Assembly: GCA_963555705.1 (NCBI GenBank)
Contig: OY743174.1
Location: forward strand, 56,132,234 to 56,196,233
DNA from: Ligustrum vulgare
Lineage: Eukaryota > Streptophyta > Magnoliopsida > Lamiales > Oleaceae
Direction: 5' to 3'
Length of the DNA stretch: 64,000 bases
In this document: positions 58,869-64,000 of the stretch, piece by piece
Layout: every line of letters begins with the position of its first letter
How positions within the stretch are numbered: position 1 is the first letter of the stretch
Position numbers and translations under genes: made by a program
The notes under the pieces: generated by a model
What the model was told of the DNA's origin: nothing
Seen by the model: the letters and a program-made list of their open reading frames with translations, nothing else
Databases searched by the model: none

Positions 58869-61250
58869 GTAGCAGGTCGTACTCATTATTGTTGTCTTGA
58901 TGGTTATTCAGGTTTTCACCAGATTCCGGTTGCACCGGAAGATCAAGAGAAAACCACGTTCACGTGCCCGTTTGGCACCTTTGCATATAGACGAATGCCG
59001 TTTGGACTATGCAATGCTCCTGCTACATTCCAAAGGTGTATGGTTAGTATATTTTCTGATTATGTGGAAAACATCATAGAGGTGTTCATATACGATTTTA
59101 CGGTTTATGGCAATTCTTTTGATGCATGTTTAACTAACCTTACAAAAGTTCTAGGAAGATGCATAGAAACAAATCTAGTTTTGAACTATGAAAAATGTCA
59201 CTTTATGGTTGATCAAGGAATTATTCTAGGTCATGTTGTGTCTTCCAAGGGTATTGAGGTTGATAAGGCTAAGATAGATATTATTAAATCCTTGCCTTAC
59301 CCCACGACTGTGCGAGAAGTTCGCTCTTTTCTTGGTCATGCAGGTTTTTACAGGCGCTTTATCAAGGATTTTTCCAAGATCACTCAGCCCATGTGCAAGT
59401 TATTGCAAAAAGACATGGTGTTTGAATTCGATGAGGGATGCAAAGGAGCATTTGATAAGTTGAAAGATATGCTCACCTCAGCACCTATTATCCAACCACC
59501 GGATTGGAACCTCCCATTTGAAATCATGTGTGATGCAAGTAATTATGCAGTTGGTGCTGTGCTTGGACAAAAAGTTGGAAGAGCCCATCATGCCATTTAT
59601 TATGCCTCCAGAACACTTGATAATGCACAAAGCAACTATTCAACAACAGAAAAAGAACTTTTAGCTATTGTTTTTGCTTTGGAAAAATTTCGTCAATATT
59701 TGCTTGGTACTAAGGTAATTATTTATTCTGATCATGCAGCTCTCAAGTATTTGTTTTCAAAGAAGGAGGCAAAACCTAGGTTGATTCGGTGGATTCTCTT
59801 GTTACAAGAGTTCGACTTGGAGATACGTGATAAAAAGGGCACAGAGAATTTGGTTGCTGATCATCTGAGTAGATTGACCACAAGTGAAGAACCATCACCA
59901 TTGAAGGACAGTTTTCCAGATGAGTACCTATTTTCTATTAAAGAGGCAGTCCCCTGGTATGCTGACATAGTTAATTATCTAGTTACTAAAACGCTGCCAC
60001 ATGATTTGTCTAGAGCTCAAAAAGATAGGATAAAGAGTGATGCTAAATATTATGTATGGGATGACCCTTACTTGTGGAAACATTGTTCTGACCAAATTAT
60101 TCATAGGTGTGTCTCTCAACAAGAAATTCCTTCAATTTTAAAATTTTGTCATTCTTATGCTTGTGGAGGACATTTTGGTCCTAAGAGAACAGCCCGTAAG
60201 GTGCTAGAGTGTGGATTGTTTTGGCCTACTTTGTTTCACGATTCGTACATGTTTTGCAAATCTTGTGAACAATGTCAAAAAACTGGAACTATAGGACGTA
60301 GAGATCAAATGCCCCTTACCCCTATTCTTGTTTGTGAAATATTTGATGTGTGGGGTATAGATTTCATGGGTCCTTTTCCTTCTTCTTATAATAATGTTTA
60401 CATAATTCTTGCTGTGGATTATGTTTCAAAATGGGTGGAAGCTAAAGCCACCCGGACTGATGATGCTAAAGTGGTTGCAGATTTTGTCAAATCTCATATT
60501 TTTGTTAGGTTAGGGACACCAAAGGCTATCATTAGTGATCGCGGGACTCACTTTTGCAATAAAGTGGTGGAAGCCTTACTAAAGAAATACAATGTTACCC
60601 ACCGCATCTCTACTGCGTATCACCCGCAAACAAATGGACAGGCTGAAGTGTCCAATAGAGAAATCAAATCCATACTTGAAAAGACAGTCAACCCGAACAG
60701 GAAGGACTGGAGTCTAAGGCTTGATGATGCGCTTTGGGCTTATCGAGCAGCCTACAAAACTCCTATAGGTATGTCTCCTTACCGTTTGGTATTTGGCAAA
60801 CCATGTCATCTTCCAGTAGAGCTAGAACACAGGGCATATTGGGCTGTCAAGCATTGCAATATGAGAATGGATGAGTCAGGTGAGCAAAGGAAATTACAAT
60901 TGCAAGAGTTGGAAGAGGTTCGCAATGATGCTTATGAGAACTCAAGGATCTACAAAGAAAAGACGAAAGCCTTCCATGATCAAATGATTTCCAGGAAAAC
61001 ATTTTCTATTGGTCAGAAAGTTTTACTTTACCATTCTAAATTGAAATTGTTTCCTGGTAAGTTGCGTTCTAGATGGATAGGGCCTTTTCTTGTTACTAAT
61101 GTGTTTCCTCACGGTGCAGTTGAAATTCAAGGCTTGGATACGGGTAAGATTTTTAAAGTCAATGGACATCGCTTGAAACCTTTTTATGAAGGTTTTCCGG
61201 TATGTAGTGTTGATCAATTCAATTTGGAATGCCCAACTTACACCAATTGA
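58857..61250 (+). pseudogene. Athila pol, main part (RT, RNase H, integrase)
   Basis: A 797-codon open frame. [38 protein letters not shown] and the catalytic block near residue 79, which reads VFIYDF where Athila elements have FMDD; the first catalytic Asp is therefore lost. RNase [44 protein letters not shown]. Integrase: the zinc motif HSYACGGHF...CKSCEQCQ, core [21 protein letters not shown] and [16 protein letters not shown], so D, D and E are all present. It ends with the usual C-terminal [17 protein letters not shown] and stops at 61250. The long frame suggests a young insertion, but the upstream shift and the RT change make it defective. Confidence 0.9.
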
Positions 61251-62077
61251 GTGGTGGGTAAGTCTAGCCAAAGACGTAAAAGAAAAGCTCTTCCGGGAGG
61301 CAACCCGAATTTTCCTTTAGTTTTAACAACCAATTTTTATTTATTTATTTATTTTTAATTTTTTATTATTATTCAACATTCTTTATTTTTTATAATCCTT
61401 ATAATTTTTTAGGCAAAATTGACATTTTATTTTTTTTTGATTTTTTTGGGCAGATGTGCATCTTCATTAGAGCGTGGGCACGCTCTATGAAGGAAGTGAA
61501 GGATTGAAAGGTTTTGAAATAAGGCGTGCCCACGCCTTACCCCAAGTGATCCTCGGGTTAAGCACAAAAAAAAAAAAAATTCAAATCTGAAACATAGCCC
61601 TACCTCACGCCTCTCCCCCACCTCAAACCTAACTCACGCATCTCTCTCCCTCTTCTCTCTTTCAATCACTCTCAACTCACCTTCAACAATCAAACACAGC
61701 CTCCTTCTTCTTCCACAAACACAGTCGGCACCTTCATCCGACCGACCGGACATCTCCATACCATCCTCTTCCCACCAAACCGCCGCAAACCACCACTAAA
61801 ATCCCTCACCGGAGCACCATCAGCCGCCTCCTCTCAGCCGCACCATCCACTTTTCTTTCAACCAGTCAACCACCATCTCCACCTTCCATCGCCCGCAACC
61901 TCCGTTTTTTTTTTCTCTCGCACAGCCCACTACCAAACCACCACCGCCTGCTTTCTATCTTTCTCTCACTATCACACCCCCGACCTCCACGTCTCCTCAC
62001 TCAATCCGTGACCTCACCTCTGTCCCCAACCCTTTCTTTTATTATTCATCAACAAGAAAAACATCAATTTGAGAGTT
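61251..62077 (+). other. Spacer between Athila pol and ORF-1
   Basis: Non-coding, first AT-rich, then a CT/CA-rich stretch (about 61610-62040) like a leader. Two perfect 8-bp-arm palindromes lie close together: AGAGCGTGGGCACGCTCT at 61469-61486 and AAGGCGTGCCCACGCCTT at 61521-61538. Confidence 0.6.
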
Positions 62078-63302
62078 ATGGGCAGAAAAAAGGAGGGTCA
62101 ATCCAGTCGTGCAAGCTCAACAAAATCTGTGAGGTTGACTCCAATTGCTGAATCCAGTCCAACCCCGGAGAATGTCGATCCACCTGCACGCAAACGGGAT
62201 CGAATTGGTAAGGGAATGCACATTCTCCCCCCTTCTGAATCTGACTTGAATGGATGCCTGCAATTCAAAAAGAAAAAGGAGAAAGACAGGTATAAGCAAA
62301 TGTGAGGATATCGTTCCCTGTAAATACATTGATCAACAGACTATGGAAACTTTGCATATTGATATGAATGTGCGTGCATTGATTGATAATATAGGATGGC
62401 GTACTTATTTTTCAATTAAGCATCCTGCCTATATTGAACTTGTTAGGGAATTTTACACTACATTTGAATTTAAGAAACCGGGTGATTTCACGTTGAGTAG
62501 TCCTAGGGTGGTGCAATTTAGACTTATGGGGAAAGATTTCAAACTTTCAATCACTGAATTTAACTTGACCTTTGGTTTTATTGATAAGGAATATTCTGAA
62601 ACCGAGGAATATTTGAATAGTTCATGTGATTTTAGTGAGAATTTTGAACCGGTTTCTTTATACAAAACATTGTCCACTTCTAATTTTTATCACCCGAGCA
62701 AGTCTAAAGATTCATTCCTTCGTGATCCGGCTTTAAAATATATCCATAGATTCCTTGCATTTACCTTCTCGGGTCGAAAAGATTCGGCTGCTGTTTTGTC
62801 AAAATCTGAATTTTATTTCTTGTGGTGCATGCTAAACAGAATCAAGGTGAATCTTGGTTATTGGTTAGCTTCCCAATTTGCTACTGTTTTGAAAAACAAA
62901 CGTCCTTTAATTTTGGGGTCTTTGATCACGCATTTGGCTGTTCATGAAAATTTGATTGACCCCGATAATAATGATCTTCATATTGCTTGTGAAATGCAAC
63001 CATTGGACTTACACTGTTTGGAGATCATGGGTTTAGTTTGGAAGGATGCAGGTACATTTAAATTTCAGGCACCAGGACCTATTGCCCCTCGGATCACACG
63101 CACAATTCCTACCACAGGAAGCACTGAAATGGCCATAATTCCTTATCATCCTTCCACATCCACATCTACAGGACCTGCTGCAGACCATTCTGATGACCGA
63201 CTTGATAGAATGGAACGTCGACTTGCACGAATAGAAAAGAATCAACATGCCTTCTTTGCTCTCATGGGATTCACTCCTCCTTCACCACCATCCAGCTCTT
63301 AG
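62078..63302 (+). pseudogene. Athila ORF-1-type protein (PF03078-like), one frameshift
   Basis: It starts at the ATG at 62078 (MGRKKEGQSSRASSTK), with a basic, Ser/Pro-rich N terminus (ARKRDRIGKG). A one-base loss at about 62304 shifts the frame. The rest reads CEDIVPCKYIDQQTM, NIGWRTYFSIKHPAYIELVREF, VVQFRLMGKDFKLSITEFN, then a C-terminal coiled stretch (DRLDRMERRLARIEKNQHAF) and a Pro/Ser tail, ending at 63302. The Arabidopsis Athila ORF-1 family, found downstream of pol in this clade, has this layout; its function is unknown. I see no signal peptide or membrane segment. Confidence 0.75.
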
Positions 63303-64000
63303 CTGATTACCTTCAGGGAAGTCCTCTATTTTCATATTTTTGCATTTACATTTCTGTAACATTGAGGACAATGTTTGAACTAAGTGTGGGGGGAGGGTTT
63401 TTATGTGTTTTTGCTAAAATTTTTGAACGTTGATTCATTTTCATTTTAGTTGAGCCTCAGTTTGCTGTTTTAGTTGTGATTTCATTTTATTTTCCTTTGT
63501 CTTTCATGTCCGTTCTGTTTGACAAGAAATTTGAAAAACTCTCTTCTTCATTCTGGATTTTACCGATGCTTATCCCTTTATGATCTGATTGTTGTGAATT
63601 ATTGAGATGAATTGAGGCACAGTAGGGAATGGCATGAGTAGTTGAATTCTTGTTTACTGCACGGGATTGATTGCTCTTGATGGTGGATTGAATGAAGGGT
63701 GTGTGGGATTTGATGCAAATTGACCCTGTTTTTGTGAGCTTTTGAGCCTCTTGAGCATTTACATTTATATATATATACACGACGCTATGCTCCGCTCCTT
63801 TGATTGTGTGATTGTCATGTATAGTTGATCTCTTCTAGAACTTGCTTTGTTATGCATGTTGAGATGCCTCTTGGTAATTGGATGCACTAATTAAGTAAGG
63901 GCACTTAGGTTAAGCCAAATTTAGCTTTCTTGAAATGCCTACCTTGAAATATACCCCCTAGAAAGCCACTTTTGAGCCATAGCCTTTTTGTTGAAAATTA
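63303..64000 (+). other. Athila 3' region to the window edge
   Basis: No gene. AACATTGAGGACAATGTTTG (63359-63378) is an imperfect palindrome, and GTGTGGGGGGAGGG near 63385-63398 is the best polypurine candidate. A 3' LTR start could not be fixed because the second half is outside the window. Confidence 0.5.

Larger units (their letters stand above)
58141..64000 (+). mobile_element. 5'-truncated Athila-type Ty3/gypsy element
   Basis: Homology begins inside the pol region, at about 58141, with no 5' LTR, gag or protease. It continues through RT, RNase H and integrase (to 61250), a spacer with the phrase CGGGAGGCAACCCGA near 61295, the Athila ORF-1 gene (62078-63302) and a 3' region with GTGTGGGGGGAGGG near 63385. 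The 3' LTR, if present, starts after this and runs past the window edge. Confidence 0.85.

Overview
This is a nuclear chromosome window from a flowering plant, most likely a eudicot. The evidence is one intron-rich gene (methionine S-methyltransferase) with a plant domain layout, set in very AT-rich DNA packed with typical plant transposons: Ty1/copia, Ty3/gypsy including Athila, LINE, Helitron, CACTA, hAT and Tourist-like elements. No species call is possible from the sequence alone.

Layout. 1-4300: 3' end of a decayed copia element, with its 3' untranslated region interrupted by a minus-strand Helitron (515-3113) and ending in an 842-bp LTR (3459-4300). 4301-4839: the 3' flank of the host gene, holding a near-perfect 51-bp-arm hairpin. 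4840-13802 (minus): the only host gene, methionine S-methyltransferase (MMT). Twelve exons join in frame to 1076 codons. 14773-23622: an abutting run of Helitrons. The last one carries a decayed Rep/helicase gene, is split by a hAT element, and hosts a 2.5-kb solo LTR with 5-bp TSD and a 29-bp minisatellite. 23623-28900: local tandem duplications, two hAT-type elements and a CACTA element full of subterminal repeats. 28968-38430: a decayed LINE split by a full-length copia element (31266-36371) of the Tnt1/Tork type. That element has an intact 1298-aa polyprotein, two 500-bp LTRs that differ by one base, and a 5-bp TSD. 38431-44060: mostly featureless AT-rich DNA with Tourist-like MITEs. 44061-56686: a decayed copia element carrying a 740-bp solo LTR, a MITE, a 4.6-kb solo LTR and a truncated minus-strand gypsy element. 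58141 to the right edge: a 5'-truncated Athila-type gypsy element with pol and the Athila ORF-1 gene, broken by frameshifts and by a changed RT active site.

The nesting gives a relative history. Removing the copia element rejoins the LINE reading frame, and removing the 4.6-kb solo LTR rejoins the older copia integrase frame. The intact copia element is the youngest large insertion. MMT would make S-methylmethionine in the cytosol; nothing else in the window belongs to that pathway. I saw no convincing rRNA gene, functional tRNA gene or CRISPR array.
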